DNA of 64,000 nt from Boswellia sacra (Eukaryota > Streptophyta > Magnoliopsida > Sapindales > Burseraceae). The notes under the pieces are model-generated. The model had not been told where the DNA came from, ran no database searches, and was given only the letters and a program-made list of their open reading frames with translations. Position 1 is the first letter of the stretch, and the number at the start of each line of letters is the position of its first letter. The stretch is from positions 62,001 through 126,000 of the forward strand of contig SNVD02006154.1 in the NCBI GenBank assembly GCA_013180625.2. The letters run 5' to 3'. A program made the translations under genes and the position numbers. Positions 29,031 through 40,055 of this stretch are shown piece by piece.

Positions 29031-30119
29031 GTCTGCTCCACATCTTAGATTATATGTTAATAATGTGCTCTCTAAGATATCCTTTTCCCTAGTGAGTTGT
29101 ATCCACTTTTACTTAAACTATTAGTAATCAAATCAAGCAATTATTTATTTCATCTTTGGGGGTCTTGGGTTATCCCCCAACACACAGCCCCTGGAAAAAA
29201 AAAATCAAATCAAATGTGATTATAGTGATCCTAGGTCTTAGGCTTTGATGGAAGGCCATTTTCTTAAACATATATACTTTTTGATGCATTAGTTCTTTGT
29301 ATGTGTTCATCATCCTGCACTCTTATTGTGGTTGGTATTAAAATTGCTATAGAGTCCTTTTTAGTTTGGATAAAATATTTTTGTTTGAAGCTATTGCTAA
29401 ATGAGATGTCTAACATTTCTACAAACTCGGAACTTTTGTACCAACAACTTCCACTTGATTTTGGTTATCAGGAATGTTGGTGGATAATTCATCTTTGTCC
29501 ATTTAATTGATTATGCTGGAGCAAAAACATTACTCTAACAAACGAAAATTAATTAGAAATCAACAAAGACAAAGATACTAAACTTATATTTGTTATTGCA
29601 ATTACCAGATACTAAAACTTATATTTGTTATTGCAATTACCAGCTGGAGCTGGAATCTTGCGTCTTATACAAATTGCACTTTCCACTAGGTAGTACATTT
29701 CAATTCCTAGCTTATTAACCGAAAAACCAAACAGAGGCCAGCTTCTGATTGCTGCCAAATCACTCATTCATCACTTAATCTGCCTCGTGGCCACACACCA
29801 ACAGCAAAATGGTAAATTTCTTGACAAGAACCCAAATAAATTGTTTTTGCTACTTTAAACTAATTAATTAACAAATCAAATCTCCTGAACCTTCTGTTAC
29901 AAATATTTTATTAATTCTCTGTCTCCAAATCCATTTTAAAGTTTGTTCGTAAATGTTTCATTTTTACTCAACTGATTCTCAATCATTCAAAAATTAAATC
30001 TGATCATAAAATTGCAAGCCAGCATAATCAATTTTTTTTTAAAAAAAGTAAACGATGAAATTGTAATATACCAAAATCTCATTCATTTTCTCCCAATTTA
30101 ACTTAGCAAAAAAAAATTC
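29031..30119. other. CACTA interior, no gene; small tandem duplication
   Basis: A 35-bp unit ending TTGTTATTGCAATTACCAG is duplicated in tandem at about 29573-29643. Otherwise AT-rich non-coding sequence. Confidence 0.55.
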
Positions 30120-30784
30120 CAGATTTTATCAGAGTCGGAAAAACCGATTGACAACACAATCTCTGATCGAAAAACGATCCACAAATCCCAAATCCAAAAT
30201 CAGATTCACAATCACAATCGAAGGAGAGAAATAGAGAATCCCAAATCAGATTTTGATTCAATCAAAGGAGATAGATGGAGAATCCCAAATCAGATTCACA
30301 ATCAAAATCGAAGGAGATACATATAGAAATCTTACCGAAAACAGAGAGCACCGAGAGATCTTCAAGGAGAGGGAAGCCGTGCAGACCTTGGTGGACAGAA
30401 CGCAAATGGCGGCAGTTTTCTCCTGCAGATCGTGGTAGACACAAAGCGATTGCAGCTTTCTCGTGCAGCTTCGGTCGTATATATGCAGCTTCAAAACAAG
30501 ACAGTAGATTTGTGTGGGAAATCGAGAGGGAAATCCAGAGGGAACACAGATTCGAGAGGGAAATCGAGAGGCCAGGAAGACAGACTCGAGAGGGAAGACA
30601 GACTCGAGAGAGAAATCGAGAGAAATTGAAAGAAATTGAAAGAAATTTGCAGAAATTTGCTTCGGATGTCGCGGAAATTTGCAAGCGGGAAGACTTGCGA
30701 TTTTTAGGGTTGTCGCGGGAAAGGTCGAAAAAGGAGGGGGAAGGGGATTATAGATTAGGTTTCTTTTATATTTACTAATTTCTT
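30120..30784 (-). promoter_or_regulatory. Likely promoter/5' leader region at the right end of the CACTA element
   Basis: Next to the terminus where the minus-strand genes should start. Purine-rich on the plus strand (GAGAGGGAAATCGAGAG repeats), with two copies of GGAGAATCCCAAATCAGATT-like phrases near 30235 and 30278. Frames here on both strands are low-complexity. The equivalent site in the second CACTA element (about 51995-52500) has the same character. The function is inferred from position. Confidence 0.4.
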
Positions 30785-30962
30785 TTTTATTTTTTTAATT
30801 AACTATATGTGTCACATATTTATTTAACGACACAGGTGTTGGTTCATTTGTTTACAAGGTGTGACATATATGTGTTTGACCGATTTTTACACTTATATAT
30901 GTGTCATTCTCTTAGAAACCGACACAAAATTTGTGACACAAAAACACTCTTTTCTTGTAGTG
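30785..30962. repeat. Right terminus and subterminal repeats of the CACTA element
   Basis: A short array of TATGTGTC / CGACACA motifs followed by the 28-bp terminal repeat ending CTTGTAGTG. It is much shorter than the left array. Confidence 0.85.
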
Positions 30963-31055
30963 TGTACATAAAGCTAAAGATAGGTTGTCTCTTTCTTTTC
31001 CTCTTCCATTTAGAGGTTACTACATATAGTCTTCTTCTAGGTGCCAAGAACTACA

Positions 31056-32618
31056 CAAATACACAAGTTGAAGTTTTGTTGCATTTCTACAAACAACTAA
31101 TCTTTGAGCTTTTCTAATTAAAACACAAAGTTTCCTAACCAGACAAGTTTCAGCAGGATAACTTAGTCCAATCCGTAGAGCTTACATATACATTTTTCAT
31201 TTAAACAATTATTACGTAAAAAGATTTTAAATCCATAGGCACTCAGGATTCTTCCCTTTCAATACATATATATTTCCTGGAACAATCAACCTCTTCCATA
31301 GGTAAAAATCATATGGAAGTTACCCCAATATGCTCATAGATGATTGACAACTAATTCATGCAAAACATCAAACATATTGCATTCAATTTCATTCCTAAAA
31401 GGCAGTGCTAAAAGCCAAAACAACAAGAACAAAACAATTTCAAAATTGAGGAAACAACAATTAGGAAACTCACAGCAGGAAGAACTTAAAACCAAAACCT
31501 CGAACTTTCTCCAAAAAGATTGAACCCAAAATCCGAAATAGAGAAAAATCTTAAGTCTCCGGACACCCTCGGCAATCAATCCTTAACAAATCTGACATCC
31601 ACCAAGTATAGATCATCGAAATTCAGCCTCCACATCATCGTACGTGATTCCATGCAGTAGCTTGTGGACACCAATCGAAACAAACTTGATGATCCATAAC
31701 TGTTGCACTCAAGACCCGTTTATTGAACATGGCAGAGGCAAGTAGTGAAGAGAAGGCAGAGGTCAGAGGCAAAATGACATTCAAAATCGAGAAGCAGATG
31801 ATATGAAAAGCAAAGAAGTCACATCAAAATAGAAGAGCAACGATGGTGAGACGCGAAGAGGTGATGCCAGACATGAGAAGCTGCAAAGGTGAGAAGAAGC
31901 AAGCTGTGAATTTTGTTTGATTTCTAATTTTGGTATTTTTATAATTGTTAAGGTTATATAAGTACTTTTACTTGATAAGAAGGGTTAGAAATAGTTAAAT
32001 TAAAAAAGGGGGTTAGATATGTGAAGTGAACACTGGAAGGGGTTGCATAGGGAAAATTGGCTGAATTAATTAGGAGAATATAAATAAAATATAGTGTTTT
32101 CGTTTTTTAAAAAATATATCAAATTCCATTTACATTGAGAAAATTATTTGAACATATTCTTAAAAAAACAAATTTGATTTTCTAACTTTTATTTTGAGTT
32201 TGTTCTTTTGTAAATAAAATCAATAGCAATATTATGGGTGATGATGCACGACTTTTTTTATGGCTCCGGCAATAATAACAACGGATGAGTCAGAACAATG
32301 CCACTCCTCTTTGCTAGAGTAGCCTCAGTCTCTCCAAGACATTATGGATTGCCAAACAATATTATAGCGAGAAGGGCTCCATGGTGGTGAAAATGTGGTG
32401 AGAGAGAGATAAAAATTACCCTTGGTGGTGGAACCTTGGCTCCTGTGTGAAATACATTGATTAGTGGAGTTTGGGGGTAGTGATAGATCGACGGGTGGTT
32501 TGGGTGATGTTGTGAAACCTGGCACCTGAAGGGAACTACATGGAGATCACATAGCACCAAGTTCAATGTGTCATGACGGATCGTCTCTGTATTTGTATCG
32601 TAGGAGATTGATGTTGTC
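31056..32618. other. Spacer between CACTA and hAT elements
   Basis: No recognisable protein. 31940-32090 (GGGGTT-rich, GCTGAATTAATTAGGAG) faintly resembles, inverted, the sequence at about 5045-5160 before the LRR gene, possibly an old shared repeat. Confidence 0.45.
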
Positions 32619-32626
32619 TGCACAAG

Positions 32627-34104
32627 TAGGTCTGACAATGGGGCGGGGCGGGGCCGGGCGGCGCGTACCCATCCCCTCCCCGTTGAAATTTTTTTTTGCT
32701 CCACCCTGCCTTGTTGCCCCGAAACGGGGCAGGGCGGGATGGGGCAAAATTTTAAAAAGAAGACCGGGATCCGACCTGCCCCGCCCCATCTAATTTAAAT
32801 TTTATTAAATTATTTTATCAAAAATATAAATATATTTATAACCATTATTTAAAAATCATAAAAAATTTATATTCAATCTACTTCATTAAAAAAAAAAAAC
32901 ATACATCCATAAAATTTTAAAATAACATAAATATAATTTATTATTAATCTAAAGTAAAATACATATACACATGATATATATCATAAAATATTTCATAACA
33001 AATCTAATTATTCGACAATAATTAAAAGTAAAAAAAAGTTAATTTATATTAGATAAAAAAATCTTTGTATAAATTTTCATTATATTTGCATAGTATGAGC
33101 TAAATAGTGATTATTTTTAAACTTAAAAGAACTAAAGTTAATTTATATTATATAAAAAAAATCCATTACCCATAAAGTTTATATAAGTCTTCATTTTTAT
33201 TGGTATTATGCAAACTAAATGTTAATTGTATAAATTAGTTATATCATCTAGAAAAATAGTGACCACTAATTACCATTTGATTTTATTAGTAATAATATTA
33301 CATACTCTATTAGAAATATTATTAAAAATGTATTATTACTTGTGAACTAGTTAATTGACAATTTATCAAATAGTTGATAATACAATTAAATAATTTTTCA
33401 ATATAATGTTGATTTAATTTCAGTCTACTAATAATAATAATATGATTTGCATGTGCCAATTAATTAACATTATATATATTTATAAAACATTAGTAATTTA
33501 ATTAATTAATTTGAATTACGATAAATTATATATTTAAGATTATAAGATTGTTCTTATTATTTTCTATTTACATATTTAGAAAATAATATATTGATTATAT
33601 TAACGGTATGCATTTTGGAAATGATCTTATTAATATTGTAATAATTTAATTAAGTAATTAATAATCTATATCAAGATTGTTTATATTATACAAATTTAAT
33701 TACTATAAAATATAAATATTTTATTTTGTCATTATAACATGACTAAATTGATGTTAATATACTAAAAGATGTTAATTATTAATTAAAATGTCACTTTTGT
33801 CAAAGTATTTGTATCGTTTATAAAGTTATAAAGAATTCACATATATGAAAAGTTTAACAAATATAACCTTAAAAATTACCAAACAGTCTCAAAATTTTAA
33901 AACTTTACAAATACATCCCTATATTTTACGGGGAGGGGCAGGTCAATGGGTCCAATCCCTTGGAACCATTGACCCGCCTTGGTCAGGGCAAATTAATTTT
34001 GCCTCGCACCCAGCCCACACTAGTTTTGAGGCGGGTCTTACCTCGACTCATTTTTGCGGGCTACACCAGCGCCCCTGACCTAGCGGGTCAAATTGTCATC
34101 CCTG
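32627..34104. mobile_element. Non-autonomous hAT-type element, 1.48 kb
   Basis: Flanked by perfect 8-bp duplications TGCACAAG (32619-32626 and 34105-34112), the hAT length. Ends are TAGGTCTGACAAT and, read inward, CAGGGATGACAAT (10 of 13). GC-rich GGGGCGGGGC-type blocks lie at both ends and a 1.1-kb AT-rich core between. No transposase frame. Confidence 0.85.
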
Positions 34105-34112
34105 TGCACAAG

Positions 34113-34813
34113 TTGAGGGCAAGGGTGCTAACAATCATCCTCCTCAAAATTTGCTATATATAAAATGAGAGAAAGACTCATAAAGTACATATTTATCATG
34201 CCATTTTATTGATTCGATAAATTTATCTAATAATATATTGGGATATTATTATGAATAGATTAAAAAATAAAAGATAATTTAATAATTATTTTTAATAAAA
34301 TGATAACAAGTTATCATAAATAAAAAATAATTAAAAAAATAATCACGCTCAATATAAAATATATTTCATTGCATGGTAAGATGGCATATATATCTTAGGT
34401 AAATATTTTTCATGTAGAGGAGAGGAATCATCAAAGTGTTATATTAATAATATTATTAATTAATAATTATATTGAAGAGAAAGTTCAATTAATAATCATA
34501 CAAGAAAATTAAAACAAGTCAAAAGTGCTTTCTGATTTTTATGTTTCCACAACTTTTATAAAAAAAAATCTTTCGACTATTCAATGACTGACTTGCATCG
34601 TTGAATGTGGTCGACTCCAATGTGATATATCATCATCTCCAACAGTTAGAAAAATCAAGAACTCAGAAAAGAGTGTTTCTGCAGAAATCTATTTCATTCG
34701 AGAATAGTGCGTTAACACCAGCAAACCAATTTATTTGGTTAAGGTTCTACGTATAATAACAACAGGCAATCTTTATGTTACATCCCGTTTTTCTAGTAGT
34801 GCGTTTCTATGAA
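34113..34813. other. AT-rich spacer
   Basis: No gene or repeat recognised. Confidence 0.5.
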
Positions 34814-34821
34814 CAAAGTAT

Positions 34822-35880
34822 GAGAAAATTGAGAAAATAGACAAATTTATGGGGTTTGTTTGAAAAATGGACATGTTCTGAATTATTTTCATCCCATAGA
34901 CACTTTTGTGTCTAAAAGACAAAAATACCCCTGTCCTATAATAAATTCGCAAACGTATGTTATTTCATATCCTTGGACGAATTTGAAGAAAGTAAACTAA
35001 AACAAAGAACAACGAAAACCAGTAACAGCTCGAATCACTTCACTTCACTGTCCCGAAACAACCTCAACATCTGAAGCAGTAAGCAAAACGCGTAAGAACA
35101 ATTTTCCTTAATCTCTCTGTAAATGGCATGAAAATTTAATGTATGTGTAGTGTTTTCGTTATTGATCACTTTGGTAACTGACAACCGCATTATATAGCTT
35201 AAAAATGGGTTATGTATGTGAACTATGGGTAGAGATAGTGCCGTCTGTGTGAAAAAATGCTAGAAATTGGCTGTCGGTGTGCAAAAATGGGTTTTCGCAG
35301 TCGAAGGTCGAAGAAGACGACTGTCTTCGAGTGTCGTCGAGTGTAGTCGAGTGTCGTCGAGTGTCGAGAAGTTCTGTCGGACAGAATCTCGACAATTCGG
35401 ATGTTGGTGTCGAGTGTCTAGGCATTGCGTCGATTATAGGTTCGAGTGTCGCGGGTTCGAGTGTCGTCGAGGGTCTTTGGATTGACGAAGTCGACAGAAG
35501 TTCGTGTGTCGCATGACGAGAGTCGAGTGTCGGACGCGGAAAAACCGACTTGTATATGTCGCGAACCATGCAAGTCGAGTGTTTCGAGAGTCGTCGAGTT
35601 TATTTTGTCGAGCTTTCGAGTAATCGCGTCGAGTGTACAAGTTGACGAGTGTCGGATGCAAAATTTAGTCGAGTTCGAGTGTCGTGTGACATATGTCGAG
35701 TGTCCAGTGTGTTTGTCGAGCGTCGTCGAGCGTTTTGGCAGAACGCTCGTTTTTTCCACTTTTGCAAGCTATTTCGTAATTATTTTTTGTCCATGGATCT
35801 TATATGATGATATGGTATGTCTCAATCATGCAGGAAATGGAAACTTTACGCATACTCATTGTATACAATGATTCTTGGAC
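34822..35880 (+). repeat. Left terminal inverted repeat of the MULE
   Basis: Begins with the terminal motif, then 250 bp of unique sequence, then 35260-35740 packed with TCGAGTGTCG / GTCGTCGAG repeats, ending in TGCAGGAAATGGAAACTTTACGC and GTATACAATGATTCTTGGAC, which also close the right repeat. The transposase start lies in the last 50 bp of this repeat, so the repeat is also the promoter region. Confidence 0.9.
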
Positions 35881-38639
35881 TGTGCAAGAGAACGGTAGTT
35901 ATTTGTATGCCGGTGGGACGGGGAAGCTATTGATAATTCGTAGGTGTGCTACTTATAACGAGTTGGTTGACTGTATTAGTACTAAAATGGGTTGGGATCT
36001 TCGTAAGAAAAGAATGATTTTAGAGGTTTAATTTGCTTGTAAGGGTGTTCTTCCAATGCTGATTCGTATTGAGACTGATGACGATGTTTGTTTTTTCATA
36101 CAACATTGTTTGGAGGACCAACAATTATATACACCATTAGTTGTTAAAGTTGAAGATAAGGAGAAGCAAAGACAGAGGTCAGGGTCAGGATCCGATGCAA
36201 TATGTAGGCGAGAAGGATCTTCTTATCCCTCTTTGTGGAGTAACCAATTAAGTGAGTCTACTCCTGTTTGTGGACAACCAGAATTGAATGACGATGTTGG
36301 TGTTGAGTTTGAGCAGTGTTCAGGGCATGCAGGTTATGAGTCATTTGGGGTAGGGGTGTTATTTGAAAATGAAGAAGGAGTGCCTCCATCGATGCCATCG
36401 AGATTGGTACGTCATCTTGACAGCATTAGAGAGTTTGAGAGTCTAGGTAATATTGATGATGTTAATGATGACGATGGTGGCAATGAATATTGCGAAGATA
36501 CTGATGATGGTGGTGATGATGTTAGTGTGCATGTTGACGATGACAATAATGATTACACGGTTCATATTGAGAATGATGTTGAGGGATTGGATGATTTTGT
36601 TGTTGATGGGCACAATGTAGCCGGTCCACATTTCGATAATGAGGGAGAACGGGAGATCTTGAATGATGTGAACCAGGATGAGCCATTTACCGTGCCTTCT
36701 CCAATTCACTCCACACCTACCGCCTCCTCCAATTCACTCCACACCTACCGTGCCTCCTCCAATTCACTCCACACCTACTCGTCCAGTATATGGACATCAG
36801 GAAGATCCGATGTCGAATAATGACAGCTCTCAGGCTAACACATTCAGGTGGATGCCGCCTATCGTGCATCCACCCTCCACAGTAGGCGACAATGCCTCAT
36901 CGTTTGTAGTTGACGAGATTGAGGTTGGGGTTGGACAGATGTTTAACAGCAAAACGGAGCTTCGAGAGAAGTTAGTGATGTTGGCATTAAGACGAAACTT
37001 TCAATTCAAGGTGAGGAACTCCAACGCCACAAGGTTTGAGGTTGTATGTCGTGCTGAATCTTGTAAATGGCGTTTACGTGCCATAAAGGTGGCCGATTCA
37101 CATTTCTTCCAAGTGAAAACGTATAAGAACCACCACACGTGCTCCGGAGCCGGACTTCACCCAGTTCACAAACAGGCAACTGCACATGTCATTGGCAAAC
37201 ATATTAAGAGCAAATTCGTTGAGGCATCGAGAATATATCGTCCAAAGGATATTATGTCCGATGTTCAGGAGTCATTGGGTGTTAATATCACGTACAATAA
37301 GGCATGGAGGGCAAAGGAGGTAGCTTTGCAAGAACTTCACGGATCTCATGATGAATCATTCATACTACTCCCTCAGTACATGTACATGATTGAGAAAGCA
37401 AACCCGGGGACCAAAACGTCGTTAGAAACTGATGAGGAGAACCATTTCAGATACTTTTTCATGAGTATGGGGGCCTCGATTGCTGGATTTGCATCGTCAA
37501 TTAGGCCAGTAATTGCAGTTGATGGTTCTTTTTTAAAAGGGAAATATAGGGGTACAATGTTATTGGCTTCTTGTATGGATGGTAATAACCAAATATACCC
37601 CTTGGCATTTGGAATAGGGCATTCTGAAAATGATGACTCATGGAACTGGTTCATGAGACAGTCGCGTGATCATGTTGTCCAAAATGTTCGAGATCTTGTC
37701 TTCATTTCTGACCGTCATCGTAGTATTGAACGCATTGTGGTAGTAGTTTTTCCTCATGCACTGCATGGATTGTGCACGCATCATCTCAAGGGTAACTTGA
37801 AGGCAACGTTCAAGGACAAGACTTTGTTGGAATTGTACTACCGCGCTGCAAGGACATATCATTGTGCTGATTTCAACTATCATATGCGACAAATTGAATC
37901 GCATATGCCAGCAGCAACAACTTATCTTCGAGAGATCGGAGTCGAGAAATGGGCACGTTCACAGTTTCATGGTCGGCGATATAACATAATGACAACAAAT
38001 ATAGCTGAGTCGATGAACAGCTGTTTGCGACACCATCGATTCCTCCCGGTGACGTTGTTAGCTGATTATTTTCGGGCCAACTTGTTGAAATGGTTCTATG
38101 AGCGTCGACAGCTATTTACTAACTCAGAATCACATCTCTCACCCTGGGCAAACAAGTTGATGGAGGAGCATTTAAAATAAGGAGATCGTATGAGGGTTAG
38201 TGGTATATCTCTTACTATGTATGAGGTTAGAGGCAACGACCGTGTTTGTATAGTTGACATGCACGCGCGTACATGCACGTGCCGGGTGTTTGATCTTGAC
38301 CAGCTTCCGTGTGCACATGCATTAGCGGTATGCAAACGTATGAATCTACTTACGTGCCATGATTACTGTGCCCATTGGTATACCACTGAAACATTACTAC
38401 ATGCATATGCTCTCCCAGTAGTTTCTGTTGGAGTTAGTGAGGATTGGGTGGTTCCTGAGGAGGTTCGCAGTAGAGTGGTTCTCCCGCCAGTCATGAGGAG
38501 ACCAGCCGGTCGTCCTCGGAGGAATCGAATCCCTTCTGTCGGTGAGTCTAGCTCCTCTCGATCTTGCGGGCGTTGTGAAAGTTCCGGGCACAATCGTCAA
38601 ACTTGCCAAAACCCAGTTCCGTTGCATGACAGGGGATGA
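35837..38639 (+). pseudogene. MURA-type MULE transposase, three lesions
   Basis: The likely start is ATG at 35828 or 35837, at the inner edge of the left TIR. Parts in order: N-terminal domain (ETLRILIVYNDSWTVQENG), acidic region, MuDR DNA-binding domain (QMFNSKTELREKLVMLALRR, CRAESCKWRLRA), the MULE DDE core with Asp in VIAVDGSFLKGKYRG, Asp in LVFISDRHRSIERIV and Glu in NIAESMNSCLR, a SWIM finger (CTCRVFDLDQLPCAHALAVC) and a CCHC knuckle (CGRCESSGHNRQTC). Lesions: TAA at 36029-36031; a 2-bp loss near 36722 inside a proline-rich tandem repeat, shifting 35837-36720 against the rest; TAA at 38178-38180 before the SWIM part. Two stops and a shift make it inactive here. Confidence 0.9.
36693..36785 (+). 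repeat. Tandem repeat in the transposase, site of a frameshift
   Basis: Three roughly 30-bp units CCTCCTCCAATTCACTCCAC + ACCTACCGTG. The junction after unit one lacks TG, which breaks the frame. Slippage in the repeat is the simple explanation. Confidence 0.85.
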
Positions 38640-38789
38640 TGTATACCAAATGTTGATGTTTGCAACATTGTCTCTTTTTTTTATAACAAATCCTAAGCTT
38701 TTGAAATTAATATATTTTGGGTGTTGGATTTTGTCACTGTAAAGCAATATTATTGTATTAAACACATCTTTATGTGCGTTGTTGTTAAA

Positions 38790-39420
38790 CTAAATAATCT
38801 TACCTGACGTTCAACCGAAAAATCATTTCGAATCTGATTCGAAATCTCGAAGAAACGAGTGTTCTGTCCAAATGCTCGATGCCACTCGACGGACAAAACT
38901 CGACGCTCGACATATATTAAAGGGAAAGAAAATGAAAACGAGTGTTCGACCGAAACGCTTGACGACACTCGATGGTAAAACTCGATGCTCGATCAACATG
39001 ACATGCGAAATACGACTTAAATGACTTAAATGAGCGAAGCTCGATCAACACGTAACACGAACCCCTGAAGCTCGATCAACACGTCACACGAATCCTCGAA
39101 GCTCGATCATATTAAACACGAACACGCGAAGCTCGATCAACACGTATCCTGAACACTCGAAGCGCGACCAACACGTCACACGAAAACTCGAAGCTCGACC
39201 AACAAGTCACACGAACCTCGACTCTCGATCCGGAATTTGACAAACCCTCGACTTCGACCCGGAATCCGGCAATTTGTCTGGACCCTCGACCCTCGAAGAC
39301 TGACACGCGACATAAGAGCTCGAACTTTAGGGTTTAAAGTTAAAGTTCTCTCGACCGTCACTTCCCGCTTCACACAAATTTAGTCTAGTCCTACACACCG
39401 TGTCAACTCTCCAAAATCAC
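38790..39420 (-). repeat. Internal TIR-like block, right-end orientation
   Basis: Rich in CTCGAC / CTCGATC and starts with a phrase matching the right TIR (GAGTGTTCTGTCCAAATGCT against AAGTGTTCTGCCAAAACGCT). Includes a ladder of GAAGCTCGATCAACACGTCA repeats at 39020-39200. It lies just after the transposase. Confidence 0.7.
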
Positions 39421-39829
39421 AGAAATGCACAGACAACGGTTGGGACGCAAACAGACGTGCAGCGACAATCATCGAAACTCCCATCGATCGCAGCACCCAT
39501 CGGCATTGAGGTACGACTTTAACGTTGCTTTAGACAATATTTTCGGCCCATGCATGTTGTTTTCTGGTCTTGTGCATACAGTTTCAAAATTGTTTGATAT
39601 GGGAACGGTCGGGGTAAACCGGCTGGCGCCGCGACCCACCGTCGCGAGGGCTGTTGTAGGATTGAAATTTGTGGTTTTTGCATTATTGTTTTGACTGGTT
39701 CAGTGGTTTTAGGGCTGCTTAGTGATGTTTAGGCCATTTATGTTTATATATGTGGACGGAAAATGTATTGTATCTGGTTGGTTTCGGCTTTGTCGTTGCC
39801 GGAAATTTATAAAAGCGTTTTTCGTGGTA

Positions 39830-40040
39830 GTGACACTCGACACTCGGCAAACGAGTGTTGTCGAGTGTTGTCGAGGCAAGTCGAGATTTATCGAGACCTT
39901 TCAAGTCTCGTCGGGTTATGTCGAGTGTTGTCACGTTTGTCGAGATTTGTCGAGATTTGTCGAGCGTTTAGGCAGTATGCATGGTTTTTTGCTGTTTTTT
40001 TACCTTTTTGTTTCATATTGAACTATAAAGGACTTGTTTT
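39830..40040 (+). repeat. Internal TIR-like block, left-end orientation
   Basis: GTCGAGTGTTGTCGAG-type repeats end in GTCGAGCGTTTAGGCAG, matching the left TIR (GTCGAGCGTTTTGGCAG at about 35724). It lies directly before the ATG of the Ulp1 gene, as the real left TIR lies before the transposase. Confidence 0.7.
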
Positions 40041-40055
40041 TGCTAATTGAAGCAA

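Noticed and set aside
30253..30778. 167-codon charged protein at the right end of the CACTA element
   Set aside because: Low-complexity REIERE-type translation of a purine-rich leader, opposite in strand to the transposon genes, with no homology I recognise.
31334..31579. 81-codon minus-strand frame
   Set aside because: Hydrophobic translation of AT-rich DNA with no motif, splice context or neighbour to support it.
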